A stretch of 64,000 bases of DNA. Origin: Lentibacillus persicus (GTDB lineage Bacteria > Bacillota > Bacilli > Bacillales > Amphibacillaceae). A program made the translations under genes and the position numbers. The stretch covers positions 62,001-126,000 of the forward strand of contig NZ_FOMR01000007.1 of the NCBI RefSeq assembly GCF_900112705.1. The letters are read 5' to 3'. The notes beneath the pieces were generated by a model. The model was given only the letters and a program-made list of their open reading frames with translations, was not told the DNA's origin and made no database searches. Of this stretch, positions 1-7,503 are shown in pieces; the stretch's first letter is position 1; every line of letters begins with the position of its first letter.

Positions 1-117
1 AGCCTGTACCTCATCATAGCTTGCTGAAAATGCAGCAGGGCTGTTAAGCAGGGACTCAAGCCGCAAATTTTTATATGATTCTGCATCTTCAGGTTCCAGC
101 AACCGTATGTCGATCAT
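1..117 (-). CDS. GNAT-family N-acetyltransferase, N-terminal part
   Basis: The first 39 codons of a gene that runs off the left edge. The N-terminus reads IRLLEPEDAESYKNLRLESL followed by NSPAAFSASYDE, which is the usual opening strand and helix of GNAT acetyltransferases. These enzymes move an acetyl group from acetyl-CoA to an amine; the substrate cannot be told from this piece. Three ATG codons stand in tandem (115-123). I chose the innermost because AAGGGGG then lies six bases upstream. The acetyl-CoA binding loop is outside the window, so the family call rests on the N-terminal pattern only. Confidence 0.6.
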   Translation of the reverse strand, partial: MIDIRLLEPEDAESYKNLRLESLLNSPAAFSASYDEVQA

Positions 118-194
118 CATCATCCCCCTTATTCAAAAATTGGACTTGCTATGATTATATGATCGGCATACGGCAAATGATGAACATTTAAGGC

Positions 195-229
195 AAAAAC
201 TGCCTCTTCTCTGAAGAACAGCAGTTTTT
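195..229 (-). terminator. Rho-independent terminator after the AI-2E family gene
   Basis: A nine-base inverted repeat, AAAAACTGC and GCAGTTTTT, closes an inner TTCT/AGAA stem and ends in a T run on the minus strand. It sits just past the stop codon of the transporter gene. Confidence 0.7.
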
Positions 230-241
230 GGAGATGATACG

Positions 242-1387
242 TTAAATTTTCTCATATGGCTCATGGTCCTCACCATAAAAACGATTATAGCGGTCTTTAA
301 ATTTCTGAAAGGCATAAACGACGAGGACTTTTAAAATAGCATATCCCGGAATACCGAGAATAACACCGACTACCCCGAACAGGTTTCCGGCCACCAGCAG
401 CACAATGATGATCGTCAGCGGGTGGACCTGCATTGTTTTGCCCATAACGTTCGGTGAAATAAAATTTCCTTCTAAAAATTGTACGGCCGCCCATACGATA
501 CCAAGTTTCACCAGCATAATTGGCGAATCCACAATCGCAATAATAATGGCAGGCGTTATGGCAATCATCGGCCCAATATAAGGTACAACACTGGTCACAG
601 CTGCAACAATCGCAAGTGTAATCGCGTAATCGAGACCGATGATTAAATAACCGATGTAAAGCAGTATACCAATACACGTTGCAACGATAATCTGCCCCTG
701 AATGTAAGAACCAACCTGCACGTCCATATTATGCAGTATCCGGTCAACTTCACCGCGGTATTTAGGCGGCAGCAATTTCACGCAAAACGCTTTGAAACGA
801 TCGCCGTCCTTCAACATAAAGAAAAGTATGAAAGGAAATGTGATAATCGCAACGACCGCACTTGTAATGGTGCTTGCGACGTTCTGGACGCCTTCCATTG
901 CACCTCCGAGCCGTTCGGTAACCATACTTGATATATCACTCAGGTTCGAAGTGAACCATGCGTACCCTTGCTCATAATAGGGAGCAAGAAAAGATGCTTG
1001 AATCCAATTTTCAATCCCTTGACCCATTTGCTGCAAGTAGGTGGGGAATTGCGATGCCAAATCTTTCACCTGTGTCTCAATTGCCGGTGCCGTTAACAGT
1101 ATCAATCCGGTCAACAGTCCGCTGATTCCCAGAATAATAATGATGATGCCCCAGACGCGATGAATATGTACACGTTCCAGCAAATCGACAACCGGGTTCA
1201 ATAAATAAAAGGCTATAAAAGCCAATATCACCGGTGCAATCAAAGTCGAAATGAATGTTAACAGCGGATCAAAAATAAACGAAACTTTTGCGTAAATAAA
1301 AATGGTAATTCCGATTAAAATCAATAGGACAAGGCCATAAAACAAATCACGCCCGCCTATAAACTTCATAAACCGGCTAACTTTCAT
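242..1387 (-). CDS. AI-2E family transporter (UPF0118 membrane protein)
   Basis: A 381-residue polytopic membrane protein of the family that includes E. coli TqsA/YhhT and several Bacillus paralogues (YrrI, YueF, YtvI). Hydrophobic segments at about residues 13-35, 36-60 and 70-95 precede a long soluble stretch (about 100-190), and a hydrophobic second half follows, ending in a charged tail (KFKDRYNRFYG). Motifs such as PFILFFMLKDG and the glycine/proline-rich IIGLDYA..VPYIGPMIA region fit the family. Members have been tied to autoinducer-2 export or Na+/H+ exchange, so the substrate here is open. AAGGAGG stands ten bases before the ATG. The gene appears monocistronic, with a terminator just downstream. 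Confidence 0.85.
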   Translation of the reverse strand: MKVSRFMKFIGGRDLFYGLVLLILIGITIFIYAKVSFIFDPLLTFISTLIAPVILAFIAFYLLNPVVDLLERVHIHRVWGIIIIILGISGLLTGLILLTAPAIETQVKDLASQFPTYLQQMGQGIENWIQASFLAPYYEQGYAWFTSNLSDISSMVTERLGGAMEGVQNVASTITSAVVAIITFPFILFFMLKDGDRFKAFCVKLLPPKYRGEVDRILHNMDVQVGSYIQGQIIVATCIGILLYIGYLIIGLDYAITLAIVAAVTSVVPYIGPMIAITPAIIIAIVDSPIMLVKLGIVWAAVQFLEGNFISPNVMGKTMQVHPLTIIIVLLVAGNLFGVVGVILGIPGYAILKVLVVYAFQKFKDRYNRFYGEDHEPYEKI

Positions 1388-1484
1388 AATACCCGCGCCT
1401 CCTTATTATACAAATTATAGATGATTTTATAAAAAAATTCCATATAGTTCTCATAATCCTATGCATACGAAAAATCGTTAATAC

Positions 1485-1516
1485 AAAAAAGCCAGCTCCC
1501 GTATGGAAACTGGCTT
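1485..1516 (-). terminator. Rho-independent terminator
   Basis: AAGCCAG and CTGGCTT form a stem that also pairs CC with GG near the loop. On the minus strand it is followed by six T. It lies about 40 bases past the 3' end of the probable 6S RNA and could end read-through from that gene and the small gene upstream. Confidence 0.65.
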
Positions 1517-1555
1517 ATCACTTTAGTATTTAGAGCCACAATTGCCGTATTTTTT

Positions 1556-1715
1556 AAATAAAAAGTTTTAAAACCACCACTTCGCTAAGTGGGTGTTTGC
1601 AGGAACCTTCCTGTCTTCCACTCTTTGGAGGCACGACATTTGAGTCCCGATGTAAAACTCCCTATTCATCTGTTAGAGGTTAAAACTTAATTTAAATACG
1701 CACATTGCAGCTTGT
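1556..1715 (-). ncRNA. ssrS: Probable 6S RNA (ssrS-like)
   Basis: A non-coding transcript of about 160 nt with its own sigma-A promoter. The 5' and 3' parts pair through AAGTTTTA and TAAAACTT, giving a closed rod. The 3' end has a strong hairpin (ACCACTT, loop AGCG, AAGTGGT with a bulged C) followed by TTTTAAAACTTTTT. An internal GAGTTTTACATCGGGACTC segment lies about 55-75 nt from the start, where 6S RNAs carry the template for product RNA. The size, promoter, end-to-end closure and GGTTCCTGCAAACACCCACTT-like 3' strand resemble Firmicute 6S RNA as I remember it. This could not be checked with a covariance model. Confidence 0.55.
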
Positions 1716-1721
1716 ATTTTC

Positions 1722-1750
1722 ATAATACACTTCTGAAGGATAAAAATCAA
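1722..1750 (-). promoter_or_regulatory. Sigma-A promoter of the probable 6S RNA
   Basis: TTGATT (1745-1750) and TATTAT (1722-1727) are separated by 17 bases, with a predicted start near 1715. The element lies downstream of the small reading frame ending at 1768, so the RNA has an independent start. Confidence 0.65.
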
Positions 1751-1767
1751 TGTAAAAAATTACCTTT

Positions 1768-1908
1768 TTAAATTTTTGTGTTTTTCTTTTTGGCCCGCTG
1801 TTCAAGCTGACTCTCAGGCTGCTGATCGGCAGTATCTTCACTGAGCCCTTGCTTATTAACACTTGACCTCATCTGACTTTTGTGCCGGCTTTTCTTTTTT
1901 TCACTCAT
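1768..1908 (-). CDS. Small hydrophilic basic protein, 46 residues
   Basis: An ATG six bases after GGAGGTGTTTTG opens a 46-codon frame beginning MSEKKKSRHKSQMRSS and ending QRAKKKNTKI. It has basic clusters at both ends and an acidic, glutamine-rich middle, with no cysteine or hydrophobic segment, so it is probably cytosolic and possibly nucleic-acid binding. I do not recognise the family. It lies just upstream of the 6S-like RNA promoter on the same strand. The strong ribosome site is the main reason for calling it. Confidence 0.55.
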   Translation of the reverse strand: MSEKKKSRHKSQMRSSVNKQGLSEDTADQQPESQLEQRAKKKNTKI

Positions 1909-1964
1909 CAAAACACCTCCGTAAATAGTATTTCTCGGACGGAAGTGTTTTATGCTTGAATGGC

Positions 1965-3569
1965 CTAAGCTTCACTTAATGATTCATACTTGTCCCGCAA
2001 CGTACGCTTCAGCACTTTGCCGCTTGGGTTTTTCGGCATCTCATTCGTGAAATCAACATATTTCGGAACTTTAAACTTGGACAAACGTTCATCGCAAAAT
2101 TCCATAACCGATTCTTTCGTCAGCTTGGCATTCTCTTTTGGCACTATAACCGCAGTGACGGCTTCAATCCAATAGGCATCCGGAATACCAATGACAGCAA
2201 CCTCTGCGACACCGTCAATCTGATAAATCGTTTCCTCGACCTCACGGCTTGATACATTTACGCCGCCTGTGTTAATCATATCCTTTTTGCGGTCTATAAT
2301 GGTAACATAGCCTTCTTCATCCATCACACCCAGGTCGCCGCTGTGAAACCACCCATTTTTAAATACTTCGGCTGTTTTATCCGGATCATGCAAATAGCCT
2401 TTCATCGTATGTGGTGTACGGTGAACGATTTCACCAACCTCGCCGCGTTCCACCTCGTTACCGTTCTCATCCATGATTTTCGTCTGAACATTTAGTGTTG
2501 GAACACCGGCAGAGCCAAGTTTGCGCAGTTGATCTTCAGGCTGCAGTGCCGTTGCCAGCGGTGCTACTTCTGTCTGACCGTAAAAATTCCAGAATTGTGC
2601 ATTTGGCAGGCGGTCAGCAAGTTCTTTTAAAACTTCACGCGGCATAATCGCAGCCCCGTAATAACATTTTTTCAGTGTTGATAAATCCCGTTTATCAAAA
2701 TCAGGGTGCCGCAATAGCGCAATCCATACGGTCGGCGGTGCAAACAATTGAGTCGCACCCTCTTTTTCGATCGTTTCCAAAATAATTTCGGGACTTGCCG
2801 CTCCTAAAATAATGCCACTCGCCCCCAGGTATATGCTCGGTCCTAAAAATACATGGAGCTGTGCGCTGTGGTAGAAAGGCAACGCATGCACGAGCACATC
2901 GCCTTCAGCCATCTTTCCATCGACAATGCAGCTCACGTACTCACTGACCAGACTTTTATGCGACAACATGACTCCTTTCGGCCGCGACTCCGTTCCGCTT
3001 GTATAAAGCACATGTGCAAGATCGTCATCATCAATTGATACCTCGACAGGACCGGGCGGCTGGTCTTCACACGCTGAAGACAGCGACATCCATTCCGCCA
3101 GTTCACCATCATATGTGCCAAGCGTGTCCATTAAATATCGCTGGCGAATATCAAGGTTGCCCGCTGCCTTATCCAAAATTTCTGCATATTCCTCGGAAGC
3201 AATAAAAGCACTGACTTCCGCATGCTCGAGAATATACTGAACATCTTCAATTGAAAGCATATAATTAATTGGAATCATAACAGCACCGATGCGCGCCAAT
3301 GCAAAATTAACGACGACAAAATCCAGGCTGTTCCTGGACATTACCGTAACCATATCGCCTTTTTTCATACCGTCATTCAGAAATGCTCGTGCCGTCTGAT
3401 TAACGATATGGTCGAGTTCTGCATAATTGAGCCGCTGTTCATTATAGCAAAGCGCAAATTTCTCAGGCATTCTGTCACGTGTACGGGCAAGCAAATCTCC
3501 CAGTGTGTTCCGCCTTGCCCTTTCCAGCATCCTGCCAAGATCCTCAGAAACATTTGATTCAATACGCAT
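1965..3569 (-). CDS. AMP-dependent acyl-CoA synthetase/ligase
   Basis: A 534-residue adenylate-forming enzyme of the long/medium-chain fatty acyl-CoA synthetase group. It activates a carboxylic acid with ATP and then transfers the acyl group to CoA. The phosphate loop reads YTSGTESRPKGVM, the A5 motif is YGQTE, the hinge region has WFHSGDLG and IDRKKDMI, and the C-terminal catalytic lysine lies in PSGKVLKRTL. The length matches the family. A GTG 39 bases further upstream is in frame, but AGGGAGTG stands five bases before the ATG at 3569, so I used that. The acid substrate cannot be read from sequence. The gene stands alone, upstream of a repeat-filled gap. Confidence 0.88.
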   Translation of the reverse strand: MRIESNVSEDLGRMLERARRNTLGDLLARTRDRMPEKFALCYNEQRLNYAELDHIVNQTARAFLNDGMKKGDMVTVMSRNSLDFVVVNFALARIGAVMIPINYMLSIEDVQYILEHAEVSAFIASEEYAEILDKAAGNLDIRQRYLMDTLGTYDGELAEWMSLSSACEDQPPGPVEVSIDDDDLAHVLYTSGTESRPKGVMLSHKSLVSEYVSCIVDGKMAEGDVLVHALPFYHSAQLHVFLGPSIYLGASGIILGAASPEIILETIEKEGATQLFAPPTVWIALLRHPDFDKRDLSTLKKCYYGAAIMPREVLKELADRLPNAQFWNFYGQTEVAPLATALQPEDQLRKLGSAGVPTLNVQTKIMDENGNEVERGEVGEIVHRTPHTMKGYLHDPDKTAEVFKNGWFHSGDLGVMDEEGYVTIIDRKKDMINTGGVNVSSREVEETIYQIDGVAEVAVIGIPDAYWIEAVTAVIVPKENAKLTKESVMEFCDERLSKFKVPKYVDFTNEMPKNPSGKVLKRTLRDKYESLSEA

Positions 3570-3780
3570 AGCGCCACTCCCTGTAAAATTTTTCGATGAC
3601 TTATGCACTGAATATTCTATCTATTAGTTTAATTCAGATAATATGATATAGCAAGAGAGAAAATGCGGAACTTCTCGCATAGTTGTTATAACTGCTACGT
3701 ACCAAATGTAAAGTGCGACACAGTGACAGCATTGATTTGCGCTAAGGACAGTCGCTTTTCACAGACCCCCGTGAACCTCT

Positions 3781-3980
3781 GTTTTCGGCCAGATGTTTCT
3801 GTTTCCCGCCCATGTTTCGGCTTTACGGCTCATGTTTCTGTTCTCCGGCACATATTTCGGTTCTCCGGCCCATATTATGGCTCTCCGGCACATATTTCGG
3901 TTCTCCGGCCCATATTCCGGCTCTCCGGCACATATTCCGGCTCTCCGGCACATATTTCGGCTCTCTGGCACATGTTTACT
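3781..3980. repeat. Tandem array of ten degenerate 20-bp units
   Basis: Ten consecutive 20-base units in perfect phase, with consensus near CTCTCCGGCACATATTTCGG. The central seven copies differ by one to four bases and the outer three are more decayed. The gap is otherwise gene-free. Open frames through it exist on both strands, but the unit is not a multiple of three and none has a ribosome site, so I treat it as non-coding. It is one of four 20-21 bp arrays in the window. Confidence 0.85.
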
Positions 3981-4116
3981 TTTTTCCTGGAAGCAGTCTG
4001 TCTTTTCAAGCGTGTGATCACTAGATACGTCGCAGTTTATGGAAACTGCGACGGTTAAAAACGCAACAGTGGAATAGAACCTAAAAAATACGCGCGAAAA
4101 AGATTTAAAAGCAAAT

Positions 4117-4201
4117 AAAAGACGAACGATTTTGAAGAAGGTAAGCGGGATAAACCACTTTCAAAATTTGCTTCGCTAACCCTCGTAATCGCTCGTCTTT
4201 T
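4117..4201. repeat. MITE-like palindromic element, short form
   Basis: AAAAGACGAACGAT at the left end is matched by its inverted copy at the right end with one mismatch. The interior shares AAGCGGGATA and GCTTCGCTaacc with the longer element at 28 kb. No coding capacity is visible. It lies just past the yteJ stop codon and may also act as its terminator, because a T-rich stretch follows. Confidence 0.65.
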
Positions 4202-4220
4202 ATATTAAAACTACCCTTTT

Positions 4221-4673
4221 TTATCGGTCAAACACGACCCGTGTACTGCCAAATATATCGTGAAGTCCTTGTTTTTGATTACTAAAAGCGACAAACAAGT
4301 AAAGCAGATTGGTAAACCAGAAGACACGATGAATGAATCGTCCGACAATCTCCCGGAATATCAAATCACTCCATTCAAGCGGCTTCATGTCTTCCCGCAC
4401 GACCTTTAAACCAAAGATCATCTTACCCAGAGTCTTCCCAAAAAATTTTGTCATAAGTAAAAAGTACAGATAAAATACAATCGCGCCAACGATGCCGGCT
4501 GTCGTCCAAAAACCGATATTAATCGGATCAAAGAATTTAAATGGACTAAGAAGGATGCCGTTGATACTGAACACGATGACTAAATCAACCAGGTATGCCC
4601 AAAAACGCATCCAGAATCCGGCATATCGCTGAGGCGTTACATCTTCAGAGTATGTTTCCAGATTTTCATTCAT
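4221..4673 (-). CDS. yteJ: RDD-family membrane protein, YteJ/SppI-like
   Basis: A 150-residue protein with an RDD domain (PQRYAGFWMRFWAYLVDLVI) and three predicted membrane spans at about 22-45, 57-80 and 115-135. AAGGGGGTGCCGTT precedes the ATG. It starts 12 bases after the sppA stop codon, the same order as B. subtilis sppA-yteJ. There YteJ (also named SppI) is reported to restrain SppA and contribute to lantibiotic resistance. Shared function is inferred from synteny and domain. The C-terminal TRVVFDR tail is typical of the RDD group. Confidence 0.8.
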   Translation of the reverse strand: MNENLETYSEDVTPQRYAGFWMRFWAYLVDLVIVFSINGILLSPFKFFDPINIGFWTTAGIVGAIVFYLYFLLMTKFFGKTLGKMIFGLKVVREDMKPLEWSDLIFREIVGRFIHRVFWFTNLLYLFVAFSNQKQGLHDIFGSTRVVFDR

Positions 4674-4685
4674 AACGGCACCCCC

Positions 4686-5681
4686 TTATTTCGAATATAA
4701 ATACATAGCACGCGGCCCATCCGTTTGCTGAAGTAATTCCTGGATAGCCGATAGCTTAGCATCCTCGCTCCGGAACATGTTTTGGACCTTGCCGTTTATA
4801 TAGGCATTCCAGCCATACCCGGAATTGTATTTCACGACCCGCGCATTCGACCAGTCCTGATCTTCTTGCATGATTGCAGCGGTCTCTTCCAGGTCGCCTA
4901 AATCATCCACAAGTCCATTTTCAGCTGCTTGCCGGCCGGTATACACACGGCCGTCACCAAGATCACGAACTTCGGACTCAGACATATCACGGCCATCGAC
5001 AATCACTTGAACGAAATCGTCATACATGTCATCGATCATCGTCTGCAAAATATTACGCTCTTCATCCGTCATTTCCCTGGTCGGGGACATAATATCTTTA
5101 AACTCCCCGCTCTTGATTGTATTCATATCAACCCCGAGATTATCAGCCAGTTCACTAACGTTATAGCTTTGCATAATAACACCGATTGAACCGGTCAATG
5201 TAGCGGGATGCGCAACGATTTTATCTGCGGGAGCCGCAACGTAATAACCGCCTGACGCTGCAGTGTTACCCATTGAAACATACACTGGTTTATTATATTC
5301 CTCTTTAATTCCCACAATTTTATCGTGAATTTCATCGCTCTCAACAACACCCCCGCCAGGTGTATTGACGCGTAATATGATACCGGAGACAGAATTATCT
5401 TCCCCAACATGCTCTAATTTTTTCAAAAAGCGGTCGTGGTTGTAACCGGCGGAACTCAATATCGAGGATGTTGAGACGTCCTGAATCGTCCCGTCAAGCT
5501 CAACGACAGCGATTTTGTTTCCGGCACCTTCCTGAATAACCTCTTGTTGATACTGCTGATCTGACATGGCAAATAATGATTCCAGATCAGTTGAAAACAG
5601 ACTGCTCATAAATCTGAAGCCAATTGAAAATACCAGTAAAAATACTGCAATTCCTAATGCGAGCCAGCGTTTCTTATTCAA
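4686..5681 (-). CDS. sppA: Signal peptide peptidase SppA (S49 serine protease)
   Basis: A 331-residue membrane-anchored S49 peptidase that degrades signal peptides left in the membrane. It has one N-terminal span (about 6-24) followed by the protease domain, with LRVNTPGGGV, the catalytic serine in ASGGYYVA, and the lysine in GEFKDIMS. The start is a TTG at 5681, with GGAGG eight bases upstream. It gives MNKKRWLALGIAV, close to the B. subtilis N-terminus. Upstream ATG codons in frame lack a suitable ribosome site, and one overlaps this Shine-Dalgarno. It is the first gene of a two-gene operon with yteJ. No clear sigma-W promoter was seen. Confidence 0.88.
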   Translation of the reverse strand: MNKKRWLALGIAVFLLVFSIGFRFMSSLFSTDLESLFAMSDQQYQQEVIQEGAGNKIAVVELDGTIQDVSTSSILSSAGYNHDRFLKKLEHVGEDNSVSGIILRVNTPGGGVVESDEIHDKIVGIKEEYNKPVYVSMGNTAASGGYYVAAPADKIVAHPATLTGSIGVIMQSYNVSELADNLGVDMNTIKSGEFKDIMSPTREMTDEERNILQTMIDDMYDDFVQVIVDGRDMSESEVRDLGDGRVYTGRQAAENGLVDDLGDLEETAAIMQEDQDWSNARVVKYNSGYGWNAYINGKVQNMFRSEDAKLSAIQELLQQTDGPRAMYLYSK

Positions 5682-5777
5682 TCTGATGTCCTCCATTCTG
5701 TAACAAGTACGTATGTATAGAACCATAATACTACATTTTTTGGCAAACCTTAACAAGAAAGTGATTTAGAATTCGAA

Positions 5778-5999
5778 TTAAAGGTCCAGCTTGTTCAGAA
5801 TTCCCTTTAGATTTGTTAAATCATTTTCTGTAAGCGTTACACCTTTTCCCATTTTGGCTTTGTCCGGTGCCCAATCTCTAAGATCATACTTGGGGTCGCG
5901 TCCATTCCAGCTAATTAAGTTCAGTTCCTTTGTCCATCCTTTAGGTGATTCGGACAGTACTCCGACGTGTTCAATAATCTCGTATTTGATATCAGCCAA
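5778..5999 (-). CDS. YdbC-like PC4-family ssDNA-binding protein
   Basis: A 73-residue protein with the single PC4/p15 coactivator-like domain found in B. subtilis YdbC and L. lactis YdbC. The signature ELNLISWNGRDPKYDLRDWA and the following DKAKMGKGVTL are clear. Family members form dimers that bind single-stranded DNA and are thought to help in replication or transcription. The start is TTG at 5999 with GGAGG seven bases before it. A longer upstream extension in the same frame has no homology and no ribosome site. Its neighbours suggest no specific pathway. Confidence 0.82.
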   Translation of the reverse strand: MADIKYEIIEHVGVLSESPKGWTKELNLISWNGRDPKYDLRDWAPDKAKMGKGVTLTENDLTNLKGILNKLDL

Positions 6000-6080
6000 C
6001 TCAATTCCTCCATTCCTCAAGTGACGCCGAGCAGTTGTGAACACAATAAGACACAACCCCTCCAACACTTTAAAAATTAA

Positions 6081-6680
6081 TCAATAAACTTCATAGTTTT
6101 GTCCGGTTTGGGCACCCTCCACACTTTTTACGTATGCTCTGGCAACGCGATCTGCCGGAACAGGATTAAAACCGGCGAAGAAGTCACCCAGTTTTTCCCA
6201 GGATTCCTGGACAACATTTGGACTGACACAATTAATTCTGATTCCCCGCGGTATTTCGATGGCAGCTGCTTTGACAAAGGCTTTGACACCGCCATTTGCC
6301 ATGGCAGCAGAAGCGCCAAGCGGAATTGGGTCATCCATCATAATACCGGTCGTTAATGTAAAACTGCCCCCGTCATTTACATACCCTTGCCCTAAAAGAA
6401 CTAAATTGACTTGCCCTTTCAGTTTGCTCTCAATCCCTTTTTCATTCAGCTCAGGTGTCAAGTCGGGCACCGCTTTAAAATTAGCCCCTCCCGAAGCATT
6501 AATAACAGCATCAACGGCTCCGGTTTTTTCATACATTTCTGTTATACTTTCAGGAGAAGTAATATCAACTGACACATCCGCCCCATTTCTTCCTGCACGA
6601 ACAATCTCGTGTTTCGGTTCCAATGCTTGAGCAACACGTTTTCCAATTGTTCCACTCGCACCAACAACAAGTATACGCAT
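6081..6680 (-). CDS. Short-chain dehydrogenase, 199 residues
   Basis: A compact SDR-type protein. The N-terminal nucleotide motif is VVGASGTIGKRVA, followed by NASGGANF in place of the usual NNAG and a conserved NCVSPNVVQ near the C-terminus. The usual YxxxK pair is not obvious. The segment ASAAMANGGVKAFVKAAA aligns with that helix but has no tyrosine, as in several short SDR members. It resembles proteins annotated as short-chain dehydrogenase/NAD-binding in Bacillaceae. The substrate is unknown. GAGGAGG precedes the ATG. Confidence 0.8.
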   Translation of the reverse strand: MRILVVGASGTIGKRVAQALEPKHEIVRAGRNGADVSVDITSPESITEMYEKTGAVDAVINASGGANFKAVPDLTPELNEKGIESKLKGQVNLVLLGQGYVNDGGSFTLTTGIMMDDPIPLGASAAMANGGVKAFVKAAAIEIPRGIRINCVSPNVVQESWEKLGDFFAGFNPVPADRVARAYVKSVEGAQTGQNYEVY

Positions 6681-6736
6681 ACATATTCCTCCTCTTTTAT
6701 TATGTTTCCAGAAATCTTTGCCAGGAAGATATTAAA

Positions 6737-7348
6737 CTAAAAATATATCCTCCTGCTTTGTTTTATCCGTTTTGATTTTGGCGGAAAATAACCGCGATTA
6801 TAAATTCTTCCCTTTGATATATGGCACTTCCTTAAAAATATATCCAATTCATCGGTGTCATATGTCTGAATGGCTTGTATTAATATTTCAGCTGCCACCC
6901 GGGCATCTTCCAGCGCATGATGGTGTTCAAAACGAATTCCGTGATGGGCGGCAACTGTGTTCAATTTGTGATTGGCAAGATGTGGCCAGACACGTCTTGA
7001 AATATTAGCTGTACAGAGGTAGTCCATCTCAGGGTATATTAAATTGAATTGATCAAGTGTATGCCGGATGACGCTCATATCAAAACTTGCATTGTGGGCA
7101 ACAACTAAGCGGTTTGATAAATAATCCTCAAGCGTTCCCCAGAGTTCCGCAAAAGTTGGTGCATCTGCGACATCTTGTTCTGTAATCCCATGAATACGTT
7201 TATTGAACGAACTGAAATACGTCATTGGATTAATCAGACTATAGTATTCATCAACGATCTGTCCGCCATCCACTACTGCGATTCCGATGGCGCACGGACT
7301 GCTCCGTTGTTCGTTTGCCGTTTCAAAGTCAATCGATACAAATTGCAT
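6737..7348 (-). CDS. DEDDh 3'-5' exonuclease (DnaQ-like)
   Basis: A 203-residue member of the epsilon-subunit exonuclease superfamily. Motif I is SIDFETAN, motif II HNASFDMSVI, and motif III HHALEDARVAAE supplies the catalytic His and Asp, so all four metal ligands and the general base are present. It probably trims 3' ends of DNA or RNA with Mg2+. The basic tail (PKSKRIKQSRRIYF) may bind nucleic acid. GGGGGAGCAGC precedes the ATG at 7348. Earlier in-frame methionines lack a ribosome site. It is a stand-alone proofreading-type protein with no polymerase partner nearby. Confidence 0.85.
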   Translation of the reverse strand: MQFVSIDFETANEQRSSPCAIGIAVVDGGQIVDEYYSLINPMTYFSSFNKRIHGITEQDVADAPTFAELWGTLEDYLSNRLVVAHNASFDMSVIRHTLDQFNLIYPEMDYLCTANISRRVWPHLANHKLNTVAAHHGIRFEHHHALEDARVAAEILIQAIQTYDTDELDIFLRKCHISKGRIYNRGYFPPKSKRIKQSRRIYF

Positions 7349-7503
7349 GCTGCTCCCCCATTTCATGCAGTAATACGGTGACATAACACCCAATGTTTCA
7401 TTTTTTCATATTTTTAATTACATTATCAGAAAAGGCTGCTTTCGTGTAGATAGAAAAAAGAGGCCAACGCCAGCTGACTGACGAAAGCCTATCCTGATAC
7501 ATA

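Noticed and set aside
3663-4058. Several overlapping reading frames of 65-130 codons on both strands
   Set aside because: They arise from the 20-bp tandem array, whose period is not a multiple of three and which has few stops. None has a ribosome site or homology.
5682-5756. N-terminal extension of SppA starting at upstream ATG codons
   Set aside because: The GGAGG eight bases before TTG at 5681 and the family N-terminus fit the shorter form. One upstream ATG lies right on the Shine-Dalgarno.
5690-5777. Sigma-W promoter upstream of sppA
   Set aside because: A CGTA box is present but no TGAAAC-type element stands at the required distance.
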